Both the position numbers and the translations under genes were made by a program. Of a stretch of 64,000 bases of DNA, positions 8,422 through 17,211 are shown in pieces (position 1 is the stretch's first letter; every line of letters begins with the position of its first letter). Location of the stretch: the NCBI GenBank assembly GCA_006503475.1, contig RSEH01000123.1:62001-126000 (forward strand). The letters are read 5' to 3'. The notes under the pieces are model-generated. The model had not been told where the DNA came from and ran no database searches. It worked only from the letters and a program-made list of their open reading frames with translations. Source of the stretch: Stentor roeselii (lineage: Eukaryota; Ciliophora; Heterotrichea; Heterotrichida; Stentoridae).

Positions 8422-9984
8422 CTAAGCAAACAAGGACTTGTGGATCCTCAGACTTGGAACCTTGTGTTCCAACATTAAGAAGTTTTCAGGAGGCATTCCG
8501 ACAAGAGCTCTGAACAAATTGGTGATTGCGTATCTCTGCGGAAACAGAGTGTGAACCACAGGAGATCCTGGAGGTACCAAAGGTGATTTAAGCAAGAAAC
8601 TGAGAATACTAAGAACTGGGTGCATTCTACTGAATTCCTCGTCTTTTTCTCGTTTTACTTGAATTCTAGTGCACAGTTCAGCGAGTATTACAAGGTCTAG
8701 AATAATAGGAGCAGCGAGAAGTGAATCTTCACAAGTGTTATGCATGGCGATGGTATTTCTGCCTCCCATAAAGATCTCACTGATGTACTCGTCCATTGCT
8801 CTTTTGCTGTCTCCGACGTAAGGAACGTACTTAATGACAACGCAATGGTCAGGGGTTTCTCCAGGCTTATACATCAGTCGGTTCCCTCTAACAACATCAT
8901 CAATTACTCCACTTTTCGAGATCTCCTTCGACCTGAAGGTCTCAGGGGCACTTAAGTTTTTACCGTCGTTGTTTCCAAGGTGGTTGTAAGAAACAACTGA
9001 TTGAAGCTTGAGTCCTGAATTTATAAGAAAATCACTGAGAACTGACTTGATCTTTGTTTGACCGCTCTTGAAATCGTCTCCTGCTATTAAGACCTGATGA
9101 CGCTCGGCAAGTTCGATGCAGCCTGGAACGAATGTGTTTTGAGGAGAACCGTTTATGTAGGTACAACCTTCTAGAATACTTGCTACTGCAAATAAAGTTG
9201 AGGGGGATACGTTTGCGTGGCCAGTCTCGATTGCGTGCAGGAGGTTGTCTGCTGTGTCGTTTACGCCTGATTCTAATGTTGCGAAACGCTCTGTGTTCGC
9301 TGTCCAGAGGACTATCACTTTGTCTAATCGACGAGAACTTTTGAAGTCTTTTATGTTTTGACGGAGAGTGTTTAACATTTCTTGCTTTGTTCCGTGAAGG
9401 CAGTTATCAGCTCTTTCACTCTGATTCGCAGCAATCCACTCAGGAGTATAAACACTAGGCCAAGGAACCATTTTCTGTAACTCCGCATAAAGCTGTCTCT
9501 GCAAGTCCCAATCCAAGACCTTAGCCCTTCTCATGGCATCTCCCATATTAACTCCTGAAATATCCCACCCGGCAATTTCAATATCATTAGGATTGACAAG
9601 CGGGACTAAATTATACAAAGGTGCATGAACAGGAAGGTTTCTCTCATTGACACCGACTCTCATAGTGACCGACTTGCAAATAGACCCAAGGTAATTAGGG
9701 TGTTGAAGTCCTTCCTTAGTATGCCAAGTGACATTTAGCTTATTAGCAAGAATCCCCGCCGTTAAAGTCGTTCCGTTGTTTCCACCCCACCCGACCAGTA
9801 ATAGTCCAGTCTTAGGCAAGTTCCTTTGAGTCTTGAAAACGAGTCTTTCTGTTGTCGGAGTGACGATGTTGCCTCTAACGAGAGAATCTTGGTATCGGTA
9901 GTAGGAAAGGATCTCATCATCAGAGTAAATCACGTCAGGACTTTCCACTCTGAGCTCTTCACCCACGAAACCACTGCTTGCCAT
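8422..9984 (-). CDS. INO1: inositol-3-phosphate synthase
   Basis: The 520-residue enzyme converts glucose-6-phosphate to 1L-myo-inositol-1-phosphate with NAD, the committed step of inositol synthesis. Family marks are intact: the NAD loop LLVGWGGNNGTTLTAGI, the AGWDISGVNMGDAM block, NGSPQNTFVPG, and the catalytic region GDDFKSGQTKIKSVLSDFL...SYNHLGNNDGKNLSAPETFRSKEISKSGVIDD. HCVVIKYVPYVGDSKRAMDEY follows. Length fits eukaryotic MIPS (about 510-560), and no piece appears missing. No targeting signal is visible, so cytosolic. The next gene upstream on the same strand (the cold-shock-domain gene) ends 68 bp before this ATG. Its product uses glucose-6-phosphate, which the glucokinase about 3 kb away makes. 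It also supplies inositol for the phosphoinositides that the nearby FYVE protein should bind. Confidence 0.97.
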   Translation of the reverse strand: MASSGFVGEELRVESPDVIYSDDEILSYYRYQDSLVRGNIVTPTTERLVFKTQRNLPKTGLLLVGWGGNNGTTLTAGILANKLNVTWHTKEGLQHPNYLGSICKSVTMRVGVNERNLPVHAPLYNLVPLVNPNDIEIAGWDISGVNMGDAMRRAKVLDWDLQRQLYAELQKMVPWPSVYTPEWIAANQSERADNCLHGTKQEMLNTLRQNIKDFKSSRRLDKVIVLWTANTERFATLESGVNDTADNLLHAIETGHANVSPSTLFAVASILEGCTYINGSPQNTFVPGCIELAERHQVLIAGDDFKSGQTKIKSVLSDFLINSGLKLQSVVSYNHLGNNDGKNLSAPETFRSKEISKSGVIDDVVRGNRLMYKPGETPDHCVVIKYVPYVGDSKRAMDEYISEIFMGGRNTIAMHNTCEDSLLAAPIILDLVILAELCTRIQVKREKDEEFSRMHPVLSILSFLLKSPLVPPGSPVVHTLFPQRYAITNLFRALVGMPPENFLMLEHKVPSLRIHKSLFA

Positions 9985-10052
9985 TTATAACCACACATTC
10001 AGTAATCCTTGTCAGACAAGAGGTGGGAAAATGGATGTGGTTTATGATAAGA

Positions 10053-10928
10053 CTAACTAGGATTGTTATTAATCACTTCAAGTATTGTCACATTGATCGC
10101 TTTTCTCTTCTCCTTTTCACCTTCCAGGTACTTTTTTATGTGAAACTCAAGACGGATTTCACATCGATTAAAAACATCTTCTTTAAACTTCTTAAAAGAA
10201 ATGCCTGAAAGAATAAGGTCATCTTCACATAAAAAAACATCAGAACTATCTTCATCAAGCGAGATGAACCCGAACCTTTTTTTCAGTTGATAAAATTTAA
10301 GTTTTCCTGAATATCTATCATAACTGACCTCCTCTTCATTGAACTTTCCGCGATTTTCTCTTTTAACCAACCCAACTTTCGGCGGTTGCAACAACAGGAC
10401 CTGGTTGGTTTCAACACTCGGCTTGTTGCTATCAACAGGGACTTCCACACAATCAGCTTCAGCCGACGAGTGCTGTCTTCTGTTGTCAAAGCCAGGAGGG
10501 GCTTCTTGGAACATCTCTTCTCCTTTAATAATACAAGAACTCTTAAGCAACTGGATCTCTGAATGAAAAGAAGTCGGTCGCTTAGGTCGCGATGCAGTGC
10601 TTTTTGAAATCCACATACTGTACTTTTGGTAACCGCTGAGAGGAGTCCCTGGATCGTGATCTTCTTCAAGAATTTCATCAACTTCGCCCAGGTTTTTCAG
10701 TTCTGAGATGGAAATTGATGAGTTGAAGAAAATGTCCTTGCTTGACTCGATTGGAAAGTTTTGGATTGCGTAGACAGTCGGCGAGATACCTGGAGAAAGG
10801 TTTGGATTTTTGAAGTCGAAAATCAGACGGTCTCTGGTCTCGATTTTCTTTGGGGCTGACATCGATGAAAAGGATGGTAGTTTCATCTTGGCTATTATTG
10901 GTTTAGGTAAAGAAGGTGAGAAGGACAT
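10053..10928 (-). CDS. cold-shock-domain protein
   Basis: A 291-residue protein whose C-terminal third (about 205-291) is a cold-shock domain: SGKLKFYQLKKRFGFISLDEDSSDVFLCEDDLILSG matches the G-x-[VL]-K-[WF]-[FY]-N-x-x-K-G-[FY]-G-F-I...D-[VI]-F core. The usual second aromatic motif VFVH is VFLC here. Such domains bind single-stranded RNA or DNA. The N-terminal two thirds are low in recognisable structure, rich in Ser, Pro and Lys. A second Met at residue 15 (MKLPSFSSM) is an alternative start. Role is likely RNA binding; partners are unknown. It is divergent from the membrane-protein gene at 11034 with 105 bp between starts. Confidence 0.75.
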   Translation of the reverse strand: MSFSPSLPKPIIAKMKLPSFSSMSAPKKIETRDRLIFDFKNPNLSPGISPTVYAIQNFPIESSKDIFFNSSISISELKNLGEVDEILEEDHDPGTPLSGYQKYSMWISKSTASRPKRPTSFHSEIQLLKSSCIIKGEEMFQEAPPGFDNRRQHSSAEADCVEVPVDSNKPSVETNQVLLLQPPKVGLVKRENRGKFNEEEVSYDRYSGKLKFYQLKKRFGFISLDEDSSDVFLCEDDLILSGISFKKFKEDVFNRCEIRLEFHIKKYLEGEKEKRKAINVTILEVINNNPS

Positions 10929-11033
10929 GGGTTGAACTTGAGTCTTGGATTAATGGAGGGAATAGATTAGGTGTTGTTAAGAAAAGGGAGATTTATTGTA
11001 AGTGGCTTGGTTTAATTGTTCTTTAAGGGATAA

Positions 11034-11546
11034 ATGTCGGACTCCTTTGACTCAAGAAGAAGGGGTTCGGAATATGTTCCTATTTCCAAGTACAGGATCC
11101 TTTCAGCGACTCTTCTTACCTTCGCATTTTGTGGCTCTCCTTTGATGATTTTTCTGAAAAAGTCGTTTTTCAGGAAGTTTTGCGACTTCCACACCACGAA
11201 ATTCAACCTGGGTAAAAAAGCGCCATACCAAATAGCACTTTTGAGTTTAGGTTTATCGATGTTGTACACGTCAATGATTTTCCCGATTTACTATTACTTT
11301 ATGCTGAAAATTTTAGGAGTTTCTGGGGTTTTAGAGATGTCTGACCAAATCAAGTTATCCTCGAAGAGCACTTCGATGAAATATCCAGTAATGAAAAAGC
11401 TGGACCTGAAGATAGTGACTGAACTTGACAGATATTTTAAGGTGGAAGATAAAGCAGCGAAGGAATTTCTAAGTGAGACCCTTGGAAAAGACTATATGTT
11501 TGTAGAAAAAACGAAGAAACAGGTGAAAAAAGATGAGAATGTTTAA
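11034..11546 (+). CDS. small two-pass membrane protein, unknown family
   Basis: The 170-residue protein starts MSDSFDSRRRGSEYVPISKYR and has two hydrophobic segments, YRILSATLLTFAFCGSPLMIFL (about 20-41) and APYQIALLSLGLSMLYTSMIFPIYYYFML (about 63-91). The loop between them is basic (KKSFFRKFCDFHTTKFNLGKK). The C-terminal half is soluble and charged, with a helical stretch ending KKTKKQVKKDENV. No family recognised. The stop overlaps by one base an ATG of the next frame at 11546, but the next gene most likely starts at 11567. Confidence 0.6.
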   Translation: MSDSFDSRRRGSEYVPISKYRILSATLLTFAFCGSPLMIFLKKSFFRKFCDFHTTKFNLGKKAPYQIALLSLGLSMLYTSMIFPIYYYFMLKILGVSGVLEMSDQIKLSSKSTSMKYPVMKKLDLKIVTELDRYFKVEDKAAKEFLSETLGKDYMFVEKTKKQVKKDENV

Positions 11547-11566
11547 TGTGGATAGGATATAATAGG

Positions 11567-11848
11567 ATGGATAAAAATATTGAAATCATTAGTGATGGGC
11601 AGTACTCTATCACTGACTTGCATGCCTTTCAAACTCCTAGGTTTAACGATTCTTTTCCTAAGGGCTTTGTGGAAGATGAAAATATGTCATGTACCTCTTA
11701 TGAAAGTGAAGGGGTGAACAAAGGTAGAACTTCAAGTGATTTTTCCGACCACTTCAAAAGATATTCTCCTAACTTACGCCCTGCTTCAATAGACGCCCAG
11801 ACTGAAGAGAGGGTCGAGACAGGGACCTGTAAATGTTCAATCTTTTGA
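11567..11848 (+). CDS. small protein with C-terminal CaaX prenylation motif
   Basis: The 93-residue protein MDKNIEIISDGQYSITDL... ends in KCSIF. The last four residues, CSIF, fit a CaaX box with a C-terminal Phe, which suggests farnesyl or geranylgeranyl transfer to that cysteine. A second cysteine two residues upstream (CKCSIF) could be palmitoylated. The body is acidic and polar without a recognised domain, with Ser/Thr clusters (NMSCTSYESEGVNKGRTSSDFS). I chose the ATG at 11567 because the upstream ATG at 11546 overlaps the previous stop. Membrane attachment is inferred from the motif alone. Confidence 0.5.
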   Translation: MDKNIEIISDGQYSITDLHAFQTPRFNDSFPKGFVEDENMSCTSYESEGVNKGRTSSDFSDHFKRYSPNLRPASIDAQTEERVETGTCKCSIF

Positions 11849-11937
11849 AATAATTAACACAATTCACAATATTCTCCCTGATTTAATCTAAAAGTTTTAA
11901 ATAATCTCCAGTACCTCCACTTAAACTCCTAACAAAA

Positions 11938-12579
11938 ATGGTTACTCGAACTACTCTCCAGGTGTTGCCTTTCCCTTCAAGTCTTTCAATCAAATCTTCA
12001 GCTATTCCTGTTGAAAAGTTCCGAAAGCACTTATCTGGACTTGACTTCATCACTTCAGCGACTCTCTTCGAAGATACTTGGCACGTTGGACTCCCTTCTT
12101 CAGGATCCAGTCATTTGAGCTCTTTAGCTGTCGCTGGAAAAATCTTGAAGGAGTGGCTTCGGCTTGAGCATCAAATAGAAATTCAAGCTGAGGTCTTTGA
12201 AAGTTTCGTTAAATGCTCTTGTGATAATATTCCACCTGGACTTGGAGAACCTTGCTTTGATAAGTTTCAAGCGGTTTTGTGTAAAGAACTTTTGAAACTT
12301 GAATTCGCTTGCAGCTTTGAAATTGGGTCTGGATTTGATGGAACTTTGATGAGGGGCTCTGAACATAATGATGTTTTTGTTAAGGATGATGATGGAATTA
12401 AGCCTGGGTCTAATAATGCTGGAGGGGTGCTAGGTGGGATAACAACAGGAAACCCAGTCAATTTCCGAGTAGGTTTTACTCAATTAACAGAAGAGACTAG
12501 TTCCTTAGTCGAAGCGATATCCTCAGTAGTTCTACTAGACTTCATTTCAATACAAAAAGTAAGAAAATTCCAAAACTAA
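11938..12579 (+). CDS. chorismate-synthase-like protein lacking the catalytic N-terminus
   Basis: The 213-residue protein aligns by eye with the C-terminal half of chorismate synthase (about 360-390 residues): GLGEPCFDKFQAVLCKELLKLEFACSFEIG, then GSGFDGTLMRGSEHNDVF, and SNNAGGVLGGITTGNPVNFRVGFTQ, the conserved FMN-site region. HLSSLAVAGKILKEWLRLEHQIEIQAEV corresponds to the helix after the SARET block. The first 60 residues do not contain the GESHG motif or the arginine-rich PRREPDxV segment, and the GxRSSARET block is reduced to GSSHLSS. The final part with the catalytic Asp-Arg pair also seems absent. I infer a former shikimate-pathway enzyme reduced to a non-catalytic protein, or one with a new role. 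The frame is intact and free of stops. Confidence 0.72.
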   Translation: MVTRTTLQVLPFPSSLSIKSSAIPVEKFRKHLSGLDFITSATLFEDTWHVGLPSSGSSHLSSLAVAGKILKEWLRLEHQIEIQAEVFESFVKCSCDNIPPGLGEPCFDKFQAVLCKELLKLEFACSFEIGSGFDGTLMRGSEHNDVFVKDDDGIKPGSNNAGGVLGGITTGNPVNFRVGFTQLTEETSSLVEAISSVVLLDFISIQKVRKFQN

Positions 12580-12588
12580 TTTACAGTC

Positions 12589-12885
12589 TTAATTCTCTTC
12601 ATTATCATTCTCATCAACAGAATCAAAGCTGACGACATCCTCATTAAAATCATCTTCAGAACTAAAATCCTCTCCAGAGCATTTTTTTTCCCTGCTTCCA
12701 CCAGAACTACAAGAAGATTCCCTACTCTGACAATCATCATCCTCCTCATTAATCAAATACCCGACAAGATCAAAGCTAAGACTCTCCATCTTATCCAAAT
12801 CCTTATCAACTTTTTTTTTATCACAGTTTTCATCATCCTTCAAAATCCTCTTGCAAGGCAAATCAACATCAGCCAATTGTTCCAT
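12589..12885 (-). CDS. small acidic Ser/Asp/Glu-rich protein
   Basis: A 98-residue protein with a very acidic C-terminal half (GEDFSSEDDFNEDVVSFDSVDENDNEEN) and a Ser/Cys-rich stretch CQSRESSCSSGGSREKKCSG. The N-terminus MEQLADVDLPCKRILKDDENCDKKK is mixed charge. No known domain. Serine followed by acidic residues suggests casein kinase 2 sites. It lies 9 bp from the end of the convergent chorismate-synthase-like gene and 52 bp downstream of the SH3 gene on the same strand. It could be disordered and nuclear, but that is only a guess. Confidence 0.5.
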   Translation of the reverse strand: MEQLADVDLPCKRILKDDENCDKKKVDKDLDKMESLSFDLVGYLINEEDDDCQSRESSCSSGGSREKKCSGEDFSSEDDFNEDVVSFDSVDENDNEEN

Positions 12886-12937
12886 TTATGACAGTCTCCT
12901 ACTTAAACCGCTATTAAATAATCTAAATACAAGCTAC

Positions 12938-13549
12938 CTACCATCTGATCTTCTTTTCTTTCTTCAGTTTCGGGTTGGGTTTCGCTTTTCGTCGTTTCGG
13001 GTCGATTTTATTCATGTGTTCATTCCACTTCTCATAGTCAAAATGTTGATTCAACTCCTTCACCGCCTTCTTCGCGACATCAGGTCCATCATCAAGTGTT
13101 TCCAACAAAGGAAGTCCTCGAAAGAACTGCTGACTGAGGCCTTTAGCTGAAGCTTTAAGAGGGTCCAAACGGTTCACATAACAAGAGTTGAAGAAGTCCG
13201 CCGGGTACTGAGAAGCTTCGACTAAAGACTTCTCAAGACTCTGAGTTGGCTTCAACGAGGTGAAGTAGGACTTTGTGTAACTAGGAGGGAACCATGCACA
13301 ATTTCCAACAAGTTCTTTGGACTTCACCAGGTACTTCTGCCCGTACCACCAACCAGACCTATCTTTGGAAATTACTTTAATGCAGTCCCCCTTCTTAAAC
13401 GACAAAAGTTCATGTTTCTCAGTTTTCTGCTTCTTTCTCGGCTCAGGGCCGAGTTCTTTTTCTTCAGTTTCTGGAGAATGATCATGAGTAGCTTGAACAA
13501 ACTCTTCATAAACCGATTCGCTTAGGTCCATTTCTTCAGGTTCTTGCAT
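12938..13549 (-). CDS. SH3-domain protein
   Basis: This 203-residue protein contains an SH3 fold at about residues 47-95: ELLSFKKGDCIKVISKDRSGWWYGQKYLVKSKELVGNCAWFPPSYTKSY. The ALYDY-like strand is ELLSF, the double Trp GWWYG is the ligand pocket, and the closing motif G-x-FP-x-x-Y is GNCAWFPPSY. Such modules bind proline-rich peptides. The N-terminus is acidic (EPEEMDLSESVYEEF), the C-terminus is basic (DPKRRKAKPNPKLKKEKKIRW) and could bind nucleic acid or act as a nuclear signal. The F-box gene ends 8 bp upstream on the same strand. Partners unknown; two nearby gene products have proline-rich tracts, but no link can be shown. Confidence 0.8.
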   Translation of the reverse strand: MQEPEEMDLSESVYEEFVQATHDHSPETEEKELGPEPRKKQKTEKHELLSFKKGDCIKVISKDRSGWWYGQKYLVKSKELVGNCAWFPPSYTKSYFTSLKPTQSLEKSLVEASQYPADFFNSCYVNRLDPLKASAKGLSQQFFRGLPLLETLDDGPDVAKKAVKELNQHFDYEKWNEHMNKIDPKRRKAKPNPKLKKEKKIRW

Positions 13550-13557
13550 TTATTAAA

Positions 13558-15255
13558 CTACATCATACTAAAGTTAGCTGAAATCATCAGGAACTCCTCA
13601 TAGTCAAGACTTGAGCAAAAGGAAAATAATTTCTCTTCTTCTGGACTGGCCTTCATGAGTTTTTGTGTCTTGTAACTGATCTCGCAATCTGGATAGTTTA
13701 AATCAAGGTCAAGGTCTTCTTTCGCTGAATTGAATTTGTGGACCAGGTCGATTTCTTTGTTGTCTTGAATGAAGATTAAGAACTGCTGGATTTTCGATTT
13801 GATTGAAAGACAAGGACTTGACTTGAACAGGAACTTTGCGAAGTGAGAAGAAGACAGTTCAGATGACGGCTGGGTTAAAATCAGTTCAAATGGAATCTGC
13901 TGGAAATTCAAGAAGATTGGCAAGAAATGACTGGAAATTGACTCAACTCGTAGTTCAAGGTTCATCTTTTTTAAAGGAGCCAGAAGACTAGAAAGGCAAA
14001 AAGAACTCAGCAAGTCAAGGTCTTGGTCAAGTCCCTGAATTATCTGAAAAATACTTTTTGACTTCAGCTGGGTGTAGAAGCAAGACGTTGAAAGTAGCAG
14101 CTTCGAAGAGAACTGAGAGAGCAACCCGGTCATTTGGAACTCGCTGTGTCTAACAAAGTGAATTGAAAGTTCATGAACTGAAAGATCTACTAAAGAATCC
14201 ACTGTCTTTTTTATCAAAATCAAGTCATCTTGACTGGGAGAACTCGGAAAAGCCTCTCGACAAGATTCAATCATTTTCAAAAGACTTTCAACAACAAAGT
14301 CTCCATGAGCAGGATGAACATTTCTCTGCCATTCAATCGCCATGACACGTATTGACGAATAAACAGGAACGCGTATTGAAAAGTGACTTTTTTGGTCATA
14401 TGTCTGATTAACCAACTGGTTCAAAGGCGACATCAAAGCTTGCAGTCGATGCATCGATGAGGTGAAAGCTTCCCACTACGTAAAAACTACCAAAGCAGAA
14501 AAACTCACTAAAAACTCTCTTTCATTCAAATCTGGGTCTAAACACAAACAAACAGCTTTACAATGAACTTTAACAGTCTTCCTAAAAAGCTCCATCAAGT
14601 CAATCAAAGTATTTCGACCTTCAAATTCAGCTGATGTTGACTGACTGGCAGTCGAGTCGCGACAAGGAGTCTCTTTTTTCAAGTCCTTCAACAACCACCT
14701 GCTGACAGTCAGCTGGTGCAACTGGCAGGAGTCCAGACAAGCGAAAAGCGAATTTTCAGAGACTTTTAGCACCTGCTCCAAGAAAGGGACGTTTTCATCG
14801 AAGTCTCCGTTGTCCAGGTCATTTTCAAAGTTTCCGACTAGGTCTTGAAAAATGGTTTCAAAGCAGAAGCCATCTCTTCGAAGTACTGGAATGGGCAACA
14901 TGGGTTCTTTCAATGACTGGAAAAAGTCGTCGATGAAGGTCATTTGGTCTGATGACGAAGAAATATCTTTTCCGACGTCTTTCCACATCTGTTTTAGATG
15001 GCCTCGTTTCTTGCATAAGGATTTAAAGGAGAGTTTTGAATGGTTTGTAGATTTCTTGTTTGTTTTTGAGACCTCGCTGATTAAAATTTACCCAAAAATA
15101 CTTAAATCTCCGAAGAAAGTTGAGTAAAAGTGGAAAATCCATAAGTGGTCGCTTTGACTCACTCGGTTAAATAGCTTGCTTACTGAACTGAACTGAATGA
15201 AGGACTTTAGGTCTAGGTAACCTGCGATTTCTGATAAGAGGTTATGAGAGTTCAT
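13558..15255 (-). CDS. F-box protein, three exons
   Basis: Splicing exons 15255-15092, 15076-14491 and 14475-13558 gives 555 residues. The first exon, from the ATG at 15253-15255, reads MNSHNLLSEIAGYLDLKSFI then QFSSVSKLFNRVSQSDHLWI. This matches an F-box, including L-x-E-I, the Y-L-D turn, S-x-V-S-K and the final L-W. F-box proteins recruit substrates to SCF ubiquitin ligases through Skp1. The remaining 490 residues are helical, rich in Leu, Ser and Phe, with no recognised WD or LRR repeats, so the substrate side is unknown. Without the introns this gene would appear as two unrelated hypothetical proteins and the F-box would be lost. Confidence 0.82.
14476..14490 (-). other. 15-nt intron 2 of the F-box gene
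   Basis: On the minus strand GTAGTTTTTACGTAG, phase 0. It carries in-frame TAG at its end; removal joins VSFSAL to WEAFTSSMHRL. Confidence 0.88.
15077..15091 (-). other. 15-nt intron 1 of the F-box gene
   Basis: On the minus strand GTAAATTTTAATCAG, phase 2. Retention gives GGG TAA; removal joins the F-box exon (ending DLSIF) to GEVSKTNKKSTNHSK. Confidence 0.88.
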
Positions 15256-15691
15256 TTAAGACACGGATATTTATTGGTAATCTTTAGAGATTTTAATGTA
15301 GAGTTTGAATAATTTTTGAGTTGTAGATGTTTGAGTGGGTGGATTTTAAGTTTAGTGGAAAGAGGGAATGGATTTGAGGGGAGTTGGCTTGACTTTCAGT
15401 TTTTTTTTTTAGATTGAAGGAAATTCCCGGTTTTGTGGGTTTATTATTTGGAGGTTTAAAAGTCAATTCTACTCAGAAATAATTTATCCTCCTATAGGTG
15501 GTCCAGCTATCATATTTATTAAAAATTTAATTTCTCTCCGGTTACCTTTAAACTAATTAACAATTAAAATCCCTAGTTATTAATACTGAAAAAAAAATAT
15601 AGATACAAATAATTTATCCTTTTTAACAATCCTAAGAAAATCTAATTTCCATTAAACATCTTAATCCAAATTCTCTAAAATCAAACATAAT
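15256..15691. other. intergenic region with G-rich plus strand near the F-box start
   Basis: About 435 bp between the F-box start and the NFS1 stop, both on the minus strand. The first 150 bp are G/T-rich on the plus strand (gtgggtgg, gaggggagttgg), so the F-box sense strand is G-poor there, which looks like an upstream regulatory tract. The rest is AT-rich with no open frame. Confidence 0.5.
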
Positions 15692-16963
15692 TTAATGTGA
15701 TTTTCCCCACTGAATAGTCTTCAAATCAATACCTTCCTGAACCATTTCCCACAAGGGCGAGAGTTTTCTCAATTTTTCCACATTTTCCCTAACCAATTCA
15801 ACAGCATATTCAATTTCCGAATGAGTAGTGAACCTTCCAAATCCAATTCTAATCGAGGTATGTGCCAAGTCCTCACTAACTCCAATAGCCCTGAGGACAT
15901 AAGAAGGTTCTAAACTAGCAGAGGTGCAAGCCGACCCCGATGAAAGCGCAAGATTTTTCAATCCCATAATAAGACTTTCGCCTTCCACATAAGCAAAGCT
16001 AAGATTAAGATTTCCCGGAATTCTCTTAACAGGGTGTCCATTGAGTTTGACATCAGGTAAAAATTCCATAACTTGAGTTTTAAACCTCTGTGCAAGTCTT
16101 TCCACATGTTTAGAGTCACTTTCCATTTCCTTCTTGGCGATTTCACATGCAGCACCTAATCCAACAATAAGAGCTGGAGGAAGAGTCCCACTTCTCAATC
16201 CTCTCTCCTGCCCTCCTCCATTAATAAGCGGAAGAAGCCTAACTCTAGGTTTTCTCCTGACAAACAAAGCACCAATGCCCTTAGGTGCATAGATTTTATG
16301 TCCGCTTAAACTAAGCAGGTCGATATTGAGCTGATTGACGTCCATGGGGATCTTGCCGACAGCCTGCGCTGCGTCAGTATGAAAAAAGACTCCATGTTCC
16401 CTGCAGATCTTTCCAATTTCCTCCACAGGTTGGATTGTGCCTATTTCATTATTCGCCGTCATGACCGATACAATACTAGTCTTATTATCAATAGTCTCCT
16501 TGAGTTGATCCAAGTTGATGAGTCCTTCAGCGTCGACAGGCAGATACACTACTTCGAAGCCTTCTTCTTGTAAATGTCTGCAAGTGTCCAGGACACATTT
16601 ATGCTCGGTTTGAACTGTGATTATCTTTAACTTGCCTTTTTGCTTGTAAAAACGTGCCACGCCTTTCAAAGCTGTGTTGTTTGACTCAGTCGCACCTGAT
16701 GTGAAGATTATTTCTTTACTGTCTGCGGATAAAAGAGAAGCCACCTGATCTCGAGCCTTTTCAACGGCTTCTTCACTTGTCCAACCGTAAGAGTGAGTCC
16801 TTGAATGAGGGTTGCCGAACTCGTATGTCAGAAAAGGCATCATCGCGTCTAACACTCGAGGGTCAAGAGGCGTCGTGGCTTGGAAGTCAAGGTAAGAAGA
16901 ACGGCCTTCTGATGTACGCCCGCCTGCCATGTGCGCTATGCTTCTAGCCAGCGATTTCAACAT
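15692..16963 (-). CDS. NFS1: mitochondrial cysteine desulfurase
   Basis: This 423-residue PLP enzyme removes sulfur from cysteine to build iron-sulfur clusters on the ISCU scaffold. Landmarks: [21 protein letters not shown] at the N-terminus of the fold, [15 protein letters not shown], the PLP-lysine segment [17 protein letters not shown], and the mobile loop [21 protein letters not shown] with the catalytic Cys. This is the IscS/NFS1 type rather than SufS. The N-terminus [18 protein letters not shown] is a short amphipathic basic helix, consistent with mitochondrial import. Length matches family. The upstream region (16964-17160 on the plus strand) is rich in runs of G and T, that is, C/A-rich on the sense strand. 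Confidence 0.97.
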   Translation of the reverse strand: MLKSLARSIAHMAGGRTSEGRSSYLDFQATTPLDPRVLDAMMPFLTYEFGNPHSRTHSYGWTSEEAVEKARDQVASLLSADSKEIIFTSGATESNNTALKGVARFYKQKGKLKIITVQTEHKCVLDTCRHLQEEGFEVVYLPVDAEGLINLDQLKETIDNKTSIVSVMTANNEIGTIQPVEEIGKICREHGVFFHTDAAQAVGKIPMDVNQLNIDLLSLSGHKIYAPKGIGALFVRRKPRVRLLPLINGGGQERGLRSGTLPPALIVGLGAACEIAKKEMESDSKHVERLAQRFKTQVMEFLPDVKLNGHPVKRIPGNLNLSFAYVEGESLIMGLKNLALSSGSACTSASLEPSYVLRAIGVSEDLAHTSIRIGFGRFTTHSEIEYAVELVRENVEKLRKLSPLWEMVQEGIDLKTIQWGKSH

Positions 16964-17211
16964 TATTGGACATGTTTTACTGAATTTTTGTAAAATAACA
17001 AATATGATTATTGGAGTGAATCAATTTTTTGAATAAAGGGTTTTTAGGGTTTTATGATTTTTAGGTTTGATTGAATTTGATGGATTTTTTTTTTGGGTTT
17101 TTTTGATGGGAATTTAGAAAATTAAGGGAATTATTGGAAAAGTTGAAGGGTTTGATATGATTTTCTTTAAAACACCTTTTTAAACTTCAGTCTCGTCTAT
17201 AAAAATAACTC

